NCBI GenBank assembly: GCA_905147135.1
Contig: LR990067.1
Span: forward strand, 310,001 to 374,000
Direction of reading: 5' to 3'
Source: Blastobasis lacticolella
Lineage: Eukaryota > Arthropoda > Insecta > Lepidoptera > Blastobasidae
Length of the DNA: 64,000 nt
Below, piece after piece: positions 13,501 to 25,500 of this stretch. The position numbers and the translations under genes are program-made. Position 1 is the first letter of the stretch, and each line of letters opens with the position of its first letter. The notes under the pieces are model-generated. The model was not told the origin of the DNA, searched no databases, and was given only the letters and a program-made list of their open reading frames with translations.

Positions 13501-16500
13501 TGTTGTGTTTGGACTCACGGCACTCGCTGCGACGATCCGTACTGTTGCCGCTGTGGCTGCGCTTCCGGCGCCGGCTGCTGCGGGGCTGGCTGTCGTGCCG
13601 GCTGCCGCGGCGTGTGCGCTGCGGGGTCCGACTGCGGGTGCGGCGCTCTCTGCGGCGCTCTCCGCGCCGATCCATATCACGTCTGCTTTCACGAACGCAA
13701 GGGCTACGGTCTGGATCGCCCCAGCTGCTTGTACTGCCACGGCTGTGGCTGAGGCGCGGGCTCATACGTCTGCTTCGCTGCGGCGGCGGCGTTCCCTCAA
13801 CAGCGCGCCTCGCTTCGCGTCGGCTGGTCCGTTTTTCATTATTCATCGTGTAATTCACTAAAATGCAAATTAACGGACATAAACGTTCTTCGAGGAATTG
13901 TATTAAATAAACAAAAACAAACAATCCACAATTCATTCTAACCCAAATAAATCAGCCCCTATCCATCAATAATATCAGGGAGTGCCCTGATCAATTATCG
14001 ATGAGATAGGCATCTATATTCAATGTTCTACTATGCCAGGGAGTTGCCCCAGCCGATAATAGCACATTGAGTTCAGTAAAACTAAAATAAAGTTCCTAAC
14101 CATCGATAATATCAGGGAGTACCCTGACCGAATATCGATGAATTAGGTTTGCTTAACGTAATTACCATGCCAGGGTGTGCCCTAGCCGGATGGTAATCCG
14201 TCCAGTTTCGTTCACTTAAGGTAGGTACGCAGCAATTATTTTGCCACAAAAATTATAATAGGCAAGTAGGTACTCAACAATAACAACCCCTCCTTAACGG
14301 TAATATCAGGGAGTGCCCTGATCAAATACCGCTAAAACGGGCATAAACAACGTTACCACTATGTCAGGGAGTACCCTGACCAGATAGTAGCACGCAGAGT
14401 GTAATGCGGTCAAATGACGACTTGCCAATTATTATTCTCGTATATTGTCTTAGCAATTATTCACTCTGAACAAATCATTCCCTGGTCAACGATAATATCA
14501 GGGAGTACCCTGACCGAATATCGATGACTCAAGTATTCCTCACGCACCACTATGTCAGGGTGTGCCCTGGCCGGATAGTAGGCCGCGAGTTTAATATGTT
14601 CTAAGAAAATTCTTGCCGTGGGCAAATGGGACATGTACACAAAATATTCTAAAAGAGAAAAAAAAATCATTGGTACAATACCTTATCGATGAATCCCGCT
14701 TCTGAAGTTGTGACGTCGATCCAGAAATGTACACTGTTGTTTAACAAAATCTTTATTTTAATGATATTTTCACAATATGTTTTAGAAAATATATGTATTT
14801 AATATAAATATGCAATTGATATAGCTTCAGGTGGCACAACAGTTTAAGTCGCAAGTCCGAGCGCGAATGAATTACTCAGCACTGTCGACTGGCCTCACGT
14901 GGTCTTCCCCGCCACTGCTGCTACTGCGGTGTGGTGGGGCGAGCCAGTGTGGCCAGCCAACAGAATTTAATAGAATAGTTTTAAATCGATATGATCGACA
15001 TCGATACAACCGAAGAAACTGTATCGATGTCGGTTATTTATTTGGAGGATTTGTAATATTTGTAACAATAAACAATAATTGGAGCCTATAAAATAATAAA
15101 TGCAGAATGCATACATAAAAATGGAGCCATACAGATAGTTCATAACATATCCATATATTACACCACTATACACCCCGAGATGGGTCCCAAGAGATGTGTA
15201 ATACGTCGTTGGATAGCTATTTTCAAGCTGAACAAAAGTAACTATGGCGCTTGTTCCAAATATTAGTCCGTTCCGGTTTATGCTGTACTATACATATTAC
15301 AGTAATAAGTATTTTTTTCTGTTCTACCCACATTTAATAGTCAGAACTAAATCCACGGTGTTATACCGCCAGTGCAAAGTTACATCGTGCGCATGCATGT
15401 AAGACGGCCAAATCAAAAACAATCAGATGGAGTGCATTGAATTTGATTGAAGATACCAACTAATTATGGCCGTTTTTTTTTTTGCAATAAACACTGAAAT
15501 ATTTATTGCAAATGCTAAAAACATAAGTTTTACAAATAATACATGATGTTTATTATACTTTACATAAAAAAGATACTCCATTGCTGTTTTTGGTTGCTGC
15601 TTATCGGAATTGCGTACGAATTAGAGGCAGCCTCAGGTTGAGGCACGCACTAAAATATAAATATATAAATTACAAAAAAATTCTACCATAAATATTTAAA
15701 AAACTCCAAAAAAATTCTACCGTAAATATTTAATAATTTCACCTGGCAAGTGCGTTTTGACAAATGTCAAAGACACAAATACGTAAGAGTGGGTTACTTA
15801 AGCCCGCGGGGACTATTCTAGCGACAAATCCCGGTTCAGCCGCTAGCGATAAATCTGTTAGAAAAAAGTCGAATTTGATTCTGTACGGCGGTAAGTCAAT
15901 TGTACACGAACAAGAAGAACTACGATCCATGGCCATGAAGTAAGCTTTGGGAAATTGTTCGTCTATTTTATACTGAACTAGCGGACCCGACAGACGTTGT
16001 CCTGTCTACACGTCTTTAATTTGAAAATTTCAAACTTTTTTTAATAAGCTAAAACATTCTGACAAAATTGTGAATCTAAACCATTCCCAGATCCCCTTGA
16101 ACACACACAAAAAATTTCATCAAAATCGGTCCAGTCGTTTGAGAGAAGTTCAGTGACATACACACTCACAGAAGAATTATATATATAAAGATATTACTCG
16201 AGGATCGCCAGCTGATCAGTGACCGTCAATATGGCTTTCGTCATGGTCGCTCAGCTGGTGACCTTCTTGTGTACCTAACACACCGGTGGGCTGAGGCTGT
16301 CGAGAGCAAGGGGGAGGCTCTGGCTGTCGGTCTTGATATAGCCAAGGCATTTGATCGGGTCTGGCACAGGGCACTGCTAACAAAACTCCCGAAGTACGGT
16401 ATCCCCGAGGGGCTCTGCAATTGGGTATCCAGCTTTCTGTCTGGACGGAGCATCCAAGTCGTTGTCGACGGATGCTGCTCCGATACCAAGACCATTAATT

Positions 16501-19500
16501 CTGGAGTACCCCAAGGTTCAGTGCTATCTCCCACGCTGTTTCTTCTGCATATCAATGATATGCTGAATATTCCCAGTATTCATTGCTATGCAGATGACAG
16601 TACTGGAGATGCTTGTTATACTGGCCGTGCGAATATCCCTCGTTCCGTGGTGTCGGAAAGCCGAATAAGACTTGTGTCAGAGATTGAACACTCCTTGGAG
16701 CAAGTTGCTCACTGGGGCAGACTGAACCTAGTGGAATTCAACCCTTCAAAGACACAGGTCTGCGCATTTTCCGCCAAAAAGGATCCCTTTGTCAATGTGC
16801 CGAAGTTCCAAGGGACACCCCTTTCCATCTCAAAAAGTATCGGGATCCTTGGTGTCGACATATCGGATAACGTGCGCTTCCGGAGTCACCTAGAAGGTAA
16901 GGCCAAACTGGCTTCGAAAAAGCTTGGCGTGCTTAACCGGTCCAGGCGATACTTCACCCCAGGGCAGCGCCTGCTGCTGTACAAGGCACAGGTGCGGCCT
17001 CATATGGAGTATTGTTCCCATCTTTGGGCCAGCGAAACTGCCGACCTGCTTAATCCTTTGGACTCCGTACAGAGACGCGCCGTACGAATTGTCGACGATC
17101 CCATACAAACAAGCAAGTTAGAACCACTGGCTAACCGAAGGGACTTTGGCTCCCTGTGTGTGTTCTATCGGCTGTACAATGGGGAGTGTTCCGAGGAACT
17201 TTTCGATCTGGTGCCCACAGCACAATTCCGCCATCGCACCACCCGCCGTGGGCTGGGTACTCATCCCCACTACGTAGACCCTCTGTTGGTCACCACGCGA
17301 AGGTTCGAAAGAACGTTTCTCGCTCGTACGATTCGGATGTGGAATGAGCTCCCAGCCACAGTGTTTCCTTTGGACTATGACATGGGATCGTTCAAGAGGT
17401 ATATTAGAGGTCTCTTTAGAGGCGGGCAACGCATTGGTGACTCCCCTGGTGTTGCTGATGTCCATAGGCGGCGGTGACCACTTTCCATCAGGTGGCCCGC
17501 TTGCCTGTTTGTCTGCTAAGTAACATAAAAAAAAAAGCGAAATTGAAATCTTAATAAAAAAATCATAATCACCTTGGCGTTAATGTCCCGATTGTGCTTT
17601 TGCGCCCGAAGGCCTGGGATCCGCCTTGACCATGATCCATGTTTTCGCAGATCAGGTAATTACAGTGGAGCTACTGCCATCTGACCTTCGTGACCCTGCT
17701 ACAAGGGGACTCTGACCAGATTGGATCATGGTTACACATTCAGTCGCCTGTATAAATTAAATAAATAAATATTCGTGGACAAATTCACACAGCGCCATCT
17801 AGCCCCAAAGTAAAGCTTGTGTTATGGGTGCTAGATAAGTGATAAACTACTTAAATACTTTTTAAATACATATTTATTATACATAGAACACCCAGACCCG
17901 TAACAGAAATTAAAATTCATTATTTCAATTTCTGCCCGGCCGGGAATCGAACCCGGGACCTCTTGCGTGGCAGACCGGCATGTTAACCATTGAACCACTC
18001 AGGTGTATGTGCAGGTTTCATCACGATGTTTTCCCTCACCGTAAGAGCATCATTGGTACATGGCCGCAGCGGGATTCGAACCTGGTACCTCTCGCTTATT
18101 AGTCAAATACCCTAACCGCTCGGCCACTGAGGCTCTCCAGAAATTGAAATGTAAATATTATGGCAATACTTGCATACCATAAACCATTTCTTATTATATT
18201 ACCATCTATTACTACTTATCATCTGGCAGGCCGAAAGATTGTCGAAAGAAATGTAATTTGATATCAATGTGTTTTGTACCATTGTGGTGGATAAGATTGA
18301 GCGCAATTTTCTGTGTACTGTAGCGGGTACTTAAACAAAACATCTATATCAGCGTTAGACTCTAGCCACCGAATTTTTGCACTGTAGAATTTGTGCTCTA
18401 TGTTACGGTATCATTAAAAGTTTGTCTAACTCGACAAATAAGTCGGACTGAAATGTTTTGATTCTGATGTAGGAGAGCTGTGCCCCCTCATCCTACCTAC
18501 CTTAGGGGGCCTACCTAGGGAGCAAAATTTGCAGTGTGGTGTCCAACAGAGTAAAATAGCATCGCCGTCCACACTAAGAGGTGTCGTAAAAGGCGACTTA
18601 TTTCAGAGGTAGGGCTTACTTTTCCAAGCTTCAGGTTTTTACCTACCTTATATATACTCTTGCAAGCTAGCGAGTAGAGGGGAATAAAAAGTAAGCCTAA
18701 ATTCGTCCTCAGGTTCTAAATTATCTGCGTAATGCACCAGTCAAATTAGGAGGAAAGATTCGGACTGTTGGTAAAAAGAAACGAGTAATTAACCCGCTAT
18801 TACGACATGTGGGAGTATTACCATCCTAAAAATTCAATTCCCCGAATAATGGAGCAGCCACTCTATGTGTGCCGATTGTCATAGAAACGCGGTGGCCAAA
18901 ACTGGAACTGCGGAAAAATATCGACACTTACTTTTGAAATGTATTTGAACTGACATGTCAATCCTAAAAACAGCGCCGCCGGTACCAGGTCTGATAAGTT
19001 TGTGGCACTGCACAGCGCAGGCGCGGCGCCGCGCTCACGCCGGCCTGAGCGCGGCCTGAGCGCGGCCTGAGCGCGGCGCGAGCGCGGCGCGATGCTGGCG
19101 CGTTGCCTAGGCAACTATCGCACCGCGCTCGCGCCACGCTCGCGCCGAGCTTTGTTTGTGTCAGGGCCTTTACGCTTGAGCGACAGGGCTTGTCTTGAGG
19201 ACGGGAAAAGTGGAAACGGTCACGGAGGTATGAGGGAGCGGGTGGGCTATAAATGACTTTGTAGAGGGTGGATAGGATATGAGCATTCCTGCGTAGACGG
19301 ATTGGAAGCCATTTGAGCTGAGAACGATAACTGGAAATATGGTCATATTTTTGCAGTCCGAAAATAAACCGGATACAAAAGTTTTGAAGGCGCTCAAGTT
19401 TGTTCAAAATCTCCTCAGTGGCATCCAAGTAGCAGGAGTCAGCATAGTCGAGAAGAGGAAGGAGAAGAGCTTGAACTAGAGATATTTTGGTTTTGAAGGG

Positions 19501-22500
19501 CAGGAAATTTTGAAGGCATTTAAGTGAGTGAAACGAGAAATGTATCTTCTTGCTGACCTCATTGACGTGAGATACCCAGGACAAGTTAGTATCAAAAACA
19601 AGGCCAAGATTCTTTGCTGATTTACTCAGAGGGATTGGTATCTCGTCGTATAGTATTTGTGGAGTAACAGAGAGATTACTAAACTGCCTACGCATATATG
19701 GACTGCCGATAATCAGAGCCTGGGACTTTTTAGGATTTACTAATAGACCAAATGATTTAGCCCAGGTAGATCTCTATTAATGCAGTCAAAAGCGTTATCG
19801 GTATCTGTGTTAAAGTGCTGGTAAATTTGCAAGTCGTCTGCGTAGAGGTGGAAATTGGAAGTTATGACTGAAGTGACCGTATTAATGAAAATTGAGAAGA
19901 GGAGAGGTGAGAGAACGCCACCCTGCGGTACGCCTGCAACAAGATCACGCCAATTCGAGTAGACCTCATCAGAGCTGACACGCTGTAGGCGACCGCGAAG
20001 GTATGATTGGAACCACTCTACTACAGGAGGAGATATGTTAAGAAAGCGAAGAATAGCAAGAAGAACATCAAAGTCTACCGAATTGAAAGCACTGCTAAAG
20101 TCAAGCAACGTTAGAATGGTAAGTGACTTATTTTCCATCGCAAAACGGATATCATCTGTGACTTTTAGCAGCGCTGTTACGGCACTGTGACCTGGTCGAA
20201 AGCTAGATTGAAAAGGAGAAAGTAGACAGTTTGATGACAGATATTGCGTGAGCTGGCCATGGATAATGTGCTCTAGGACCTTGGAGAGAAATGGTAACAA
20301 TGATATGGGACGGAAATCAGAAAAGGAAGAGAGACTGGATGATTTTGGAAGGGGGATAACATTAGCAAATTTCCAAGCTGATGGGAAAGAACTCGTTACC
20401 AGCGAATGGTTAAAAATATGAGAGAGAACAGGTAAGAGTTCAGGAAGTAGGAGGGAGATCATTCGGGGACAAAGGTTATCATTACCCACAGCAGCAGAAG
20501 AAATAGAAAGAATGTGCTTCTTAACATCCTCCTCTGAGACAGGCGAAAAACTGAAAGAGGTACAAAGAGGGAGTGGATAACTATTGATCTGGGCTATAGT
20601 TTGAGCTTTAACGTTAGAATCTAGTGTAACAGGTGGTGAGGAGAAGTGAGTATTGAGTTGGTTTAAGTCTATAGAACTCTCACGAGATACTGTTGATTTT
20701 CCTACGCCTAATGTTCTAAGGAAAGACCAGACCCTTGCAGGGGCCGAGCCATTGACAGATTTGTGGATGTGGCGTCTCCTAGCATCTCTACACATACGAC
20801 TGCAATAGTTTCTGATATTTTTATATCGTTCATAGTTTCGGTCAGAAGGGCATTTACTAAACCGTCGCTTGGCACTGTCCCGCCTAAGCATAACGGCTTT
20901 AATATCCTCCGTTATCCACGGTGCAGGCGCTTGTTTCAAACGGACCTTTTTAAGCGGAGCATGAGTGTCATAGAGCTGAATGATGCGTGTTTCAAGCTCT
21001 TGCACCTTCACATCAATGTGGTCGGCAACAAGGACAGGGCTCCAGTCAATGTTCGCTGCGTCGCGCCTCAATGCCTCCAAGTTTATACGGCCAAAACTAC
21101 GTAAGAAAGCAAACTTTGATTTACGTTTGGGGGTGCGAACTTTAAAAGATAGAAAAAGTAAATCATGGTAAGAAAAGGGGGCCGCGAATTGACCATGGAC
21201 AGCTATTTTATTTGGGGAAGATGTGATCATCAGATCAAGAAGAGAAGGGGTACAATTTGGAGAATGATGCGTAGCAGAAAGTGGGAGAATATGCAAGTTG
21301 ACCGAGGACAAGAGAGACAGTAACTTATGAGATCGTATATCATTTTTTATCAAGCACGTGTTAAAATCCCCTAGCAGGAGAACATCGTCATAGTTGGGAC
21401 ATAGATTACATAGTAAGTTGTCGAGAGAGGAAAAATAATCGATGTGTAGACTGGGGCTATAATACACAGCGAGCAACAATTTTTTATGGTACTTACCTAT
21501 AGGCACCATCAAAGAATGTTATAATGTAATGTAGACATAGACAGTATTATAACTATTGAAACTTACATTAGACCAGCCAGTGATGTAGCGGAAACCTAAA
21601 TGGACCAGTCTCAGCATAATGCTGTGAGGGCTAATGCCTGTCACAACGCTGGTTTTCAGAAAAGCCCAACAAACTTTGTTACAAAAATGCAGGAGGTTGG
21701 TTGCCTGGAGATCAGTAACACAGGTTTTTACCTAGCACAGACTCCAGTTCTCATAAGGATTTATACTGTATATACTAAACTTATAATATTATATATTGTG
21801 GCCTTTTTTGAGAGAAATAAACGTATTTTGTATTTGAATTGAATGTAGGTACTGTATTAGACTTACACTAACAAAAGTTATAGCATCTTTTAGATAAAAA
21901 TACATTATCTTTCTTTCTTGCGCACACGCTCAATGTCTTGGTCATCTTTCATATCTTCCGTTAGAATATGACCCAGATACCTAAATTGAGAAACACGGCT
22001 TAGAGGCACTTGATTCAGTAGTAGGGGTCGTACGCAAGCAAAGACCATAAATTCACTCTTCCTCACGTTGTACTTCAAGCCGTGTGGCTTAGCATAGACA
22101 TAGCACAGTTTTCCAAAATGTATGGAATTGTTTAGAAGAATGTTGTGCTGCTAAGATATCCATTCGAATCTAGTCCTGGTTATTTTGACAGAATTTCAGC
22201 ATCGACTTAAAATTTTACGGCTTACACACATTTTGTCATAAACAATACCTACCTGATGAAGGCCTACCATACAAAATATATAACCCAAAGTCGTGCCTAG
22301 CCTGTCTGTAGGCCTCAGACTTGTTTTTTCCAACCTAGTAGAGCTCGTCTAGTCAAAAATGACGCGCCCCACTACTTAGTTAGTTGATTTCGATGTGTGA
22401 GTGCAAATATTGATAACGACACTTCATCTGTGTGGGAGCCAATGAACGACACGTGCTCCTACGTTTGAATCTGACCGGCAACTGAATGACCAATTACAAC

Positions 22501-25500
22501 GGCATTTGTATATGTATTGCGTCCATATTTTAAACTTGCTTGTGTGCGTTAATGCGATAGTGGGGCGCGTCATTTTATATTAGACGAGCTCTACTTGCAC
22601 ATCAGAAACAGTTTTCCATGCAGATTGATGAGTCAATCCTGGTGAGCCAGGTAATGATCTAATTAGCGCCTGTATCCGTGAGCCTCACTAACAAAATTTA
22701 ACGTTTTCGAAGACACGCCTAGTTTTACAATATCTGCAAATACCTACTGCCTCTCATTACAAAATTCTAACATCTCATCACAAAATGGATTAGATGTTTA
22801 ATGTTTAGAGGGTAGTTTCATATTTTTAACAAATACGAGCCTGTTATTGGTGAAACGTTAGTATGACACTATTCTGCCGATTCAGACGACTAAATTGCCG
22901 CCAAACAAAATAACAGGATCAGAGAGACGTGTTGGTTTTATCAACATGTCATGAATGGCTATGTCAAAGAAAGTATTGATGTGGTCGACGAAAATTAAAC
23001 TTTGGTTTATTTTATTGTTTTATTTTTGTATGATTATCTGGTAACAAAAATGATTACCCGGTACTCACATATTATTTTTCACCATTTCATAGCCTATGCG
23101 TATAACCTCAATTTTATGCTTAAAATCACACGTGCAACAATAAGCAAGCCTATTACTTCTCGAGGGCTCGTGACCCATATGTGATGCACCCACGTATCAT
23201 TTATACCTCAGAGTGACCCATATGCGAGTCACACACAGGGAACATGCCAGGCTTCGAATGACGGTACAGTGAGTTAATATAATATTAGCCAGGGCGAATT
23301 GCGTAACAAGTATCCCACTCATTTCCAGCCTCGCTTCATTCGCCCGACTTCCGGATTCCTGAACCGCCGTTTCTGGCGTTTAAGCCGGATTATTACAAGG
23401 AAACGAACAGACCATATCGCATATCACCTGTGAATGTTAATATAGCGAAATGGCAAGAAGCAAGGCCAAATGTAAGTACATACCTACTTTATTAAAAGAA
23501 CCGCTTGTCCGTCATCGGTTGACGAATTATCATCATTTTCGTCACTGAGTTTTTCATCTTAACTTAAATAAAAAAATAAGCATGCCATTTGAGACTATAG
23601 CAATTGTGGAATCGTACTTACTATTGCACTGTGGGGACCTTTAATTAGACCCACCGTCAATATCTTTTCAATTATTTTAATTACCCGACTGCGCGACGCA
23701 AACACGGGTAATATGTTTATCAGCCTATGTATGTATGTTTGTTCCTTTGTGGCACTCTAGAGACCAAACGCGTGGACTGATTTTGATGGTTCTAACGTCT
23801 ATCGATTTGTCTTAGTCTTGCGAGTGTCAATGAAGACATGATATTGATCAACATTAAATATGGCCTCTACTAGCCGCCATCTTGTGAAAAGAAAAAATGA
23901 AAGTTGACAAACTATATACTTGTGTATCGTTAAATAGGTATTAAAAAATAATTTTCATGTTTCATTTACCATTTTTCAGTCAGAATGACCGTTTAGGATC
24001 TATATCGATTAAAAGTTAGTTAGCAGCCAAAAGTAAATAAAATATGTACTAAATAAAATGTCATAGTAATAGATACTAATAATTGCACATGTCAAATTTA
24101 AAAAATATATAATAATAAAATAATCATATTGGCGTTAATGTCCCGGTTGTGCTCTCGAGAACGAGGGCTCGGGGTCCGCCTTAACCATGATCCAGGATTG
24201 TATGATTAGGTAATTACAGTGGGGCGACTACCATCTGACCTCCGTGACCCTGCTACCAGGGGAACCTGACCAGATTCGATCATGGTTACAAATTCAGTTG
24301 CCTAAATTTGCAGGTTTCCTAAATGTACATCACTCGGAAAAGAGTCTTATACGGATTCTAATACGGTACCTCTCGCTTAGGAGTTGGAAACTCAACCGTT
24401 CGGGTACCAACGCTCCAATATTAATAATAATTATTAAAGAATGTCATAGTAGTGAATTATTAATAATTACATATGTCAAGATGAAATACATATATGTGTA
24501 AATATTTTCAAACTAAACAGTTAGTGCCGTGAAAATAAAAATTCGCCGTATCTGTAGAATGATTTATCCACCAGCGAATGTTTAAGCCTCTTTTTGAATA
24601 CAATGCTACTAGTTGCACTAGTGACACTATCCGAAACATAATTGTAGACTTCCGGACCCATCGCGTTTTGCCTTCTCCAGCCTATGAGGATCGCTACAAG
24701 GCGGGTAGTGCTGCAAACCGTACCGCTTGCAATCGCCCCGCTCTTGGTAAGCAGTGGTATGGCTACGTGCGTATATAGCCACCTGGAGGATGTACAAACT
24801 CGGCAGAGTTAGTACTCCAAGTGACCGGAACTTCGGTCTCACGCACTCCTTCGGAGCACGCGTTCCCAGTCGGCAGCACGAACCTAGAACTCTAGCCCGT
24901 ACTGTAGGAGCGACTGCACGGTTGCAAAGTAGCATGTCCTCTTTTGGCAGAGTCTCTATTAAAAACCGTTGGTGTTGTCATTTCAAGGAACTGTCTAACG
25001 AGGCCAACAACTAAGTGCCACCACCTAAGCTTCCTACTGAGATGGACCCGACGCTAATAAAGCTATCCTGAGCAACGGTCACCAGATGTGTTGGTCCAAC
25101 GGTCGATCTAGTCACTCATTACATGTCATGAAACCTAGCGTGGTCTATGCGCCTCACGCATAACATGAAGCGGTCTCACCGACGTGTGTGAGCTTAATAG
25201 AAAATGGGTTGTACAAAGACCGTCAACGACATTCCATTTAACTTTATGAGATTAAAGTTTGGTGATTGGTTTATAAATGCCTTAAGCTGTGATGTTAATT
25301 CCTCTCTAGTATCTATGTAAGATGATATGACAGAAACTTGAAATAAAACTCTACTACGTCAATGGCAATGATTCGAGTGATATCATAAAAATATAATTTA
25401 ATTATAAGACAGCAAGTTGAGCCCCCTGAAGTGGGTCACAAAGGAGCCAGTCCCCCAGCTAAACTTTTGTCCAGACTAGGACCTTTTAACGTGTACCTGC

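Larger units (their letters stand above)
7957..15067 (-). mobile_element. Ty3/gypsy LTR retrotransposon, apparently intact and young
   Basis: Two 359-bp LTRs, identical as read, enclose one long gag-pol frame on the - strand. The 4-bp duplication ATAA flanks it (7953-7956, 15068-15071). The pre-insertion sequence can be recognised in the adjacent repeat unit near 7485. A possible primer-binding site at 14691-14706 (- strand TTCAGAAGCGGGATTC) resembles the complement of a tRNA-Leu 3' end but lacks the leading TGG (inference). The leader and the 3' region carry repeated stem-loops, listed separately. Confidence 0.88.
7291..15193 (-). mobile_element. Retroposon with internal tandem repeats, host of the gypsy insertion
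   Basis: This segment interrupts Harbinger-like copy A, with ATG repeated at 7288-7290 and 15194-15196. It starts with (TTTA)n on the + strand, i.e. a TAAA-type 3' tail on the - strand. Without the gypsy element it is about 790 bp. It contains units starting at 7496, 7732 and 15122 that share GAGCCATACAGATAG and a CACCCCGGGACGGGTCCCA block. No ORF is convincing, so LINE 3' end versus SINE is open. Confidence 0.5.
5501..19169. mobile_element. PIF/Harbinger-like non-autonomous element, copy A, heavily interrupted
   Basis: Terminal inverted repeats of about 36 bp (AGGCC-C/T-TG-A/C-CACA-A/C-ACAAAGC then GC-rich) face each other at 5501 and 19169. Both ends are flanked by TTA (5498-5500, 19170-19172), the 3-bp TTA/TAA duplication typical of PIF/Harbinger. 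Its own sequence lies in three blocks: 5501-7290 (less a MITE), 15194-15978 and 18281-19169. They match, in order and inverted, the cleaner copy at 37663-41618. No transposase frame is visible, so it would depend on a helper. It sits inside the coding region of a LINE; removing it and one TTA rejoins the LINE frame. Confidence 0.75.

Noticed and set aside
13435..13861. Ala/Arg/Cys-rich + strand frames
   Set aside because: Antisense shadows of the Arg/Ser-rich gag N-terminus.
24578..25014. Overlapping 60-100-codon frames on both strands
   Set aside because: No domain or splice evidence; the GC-rich composition alone explains the open frames.
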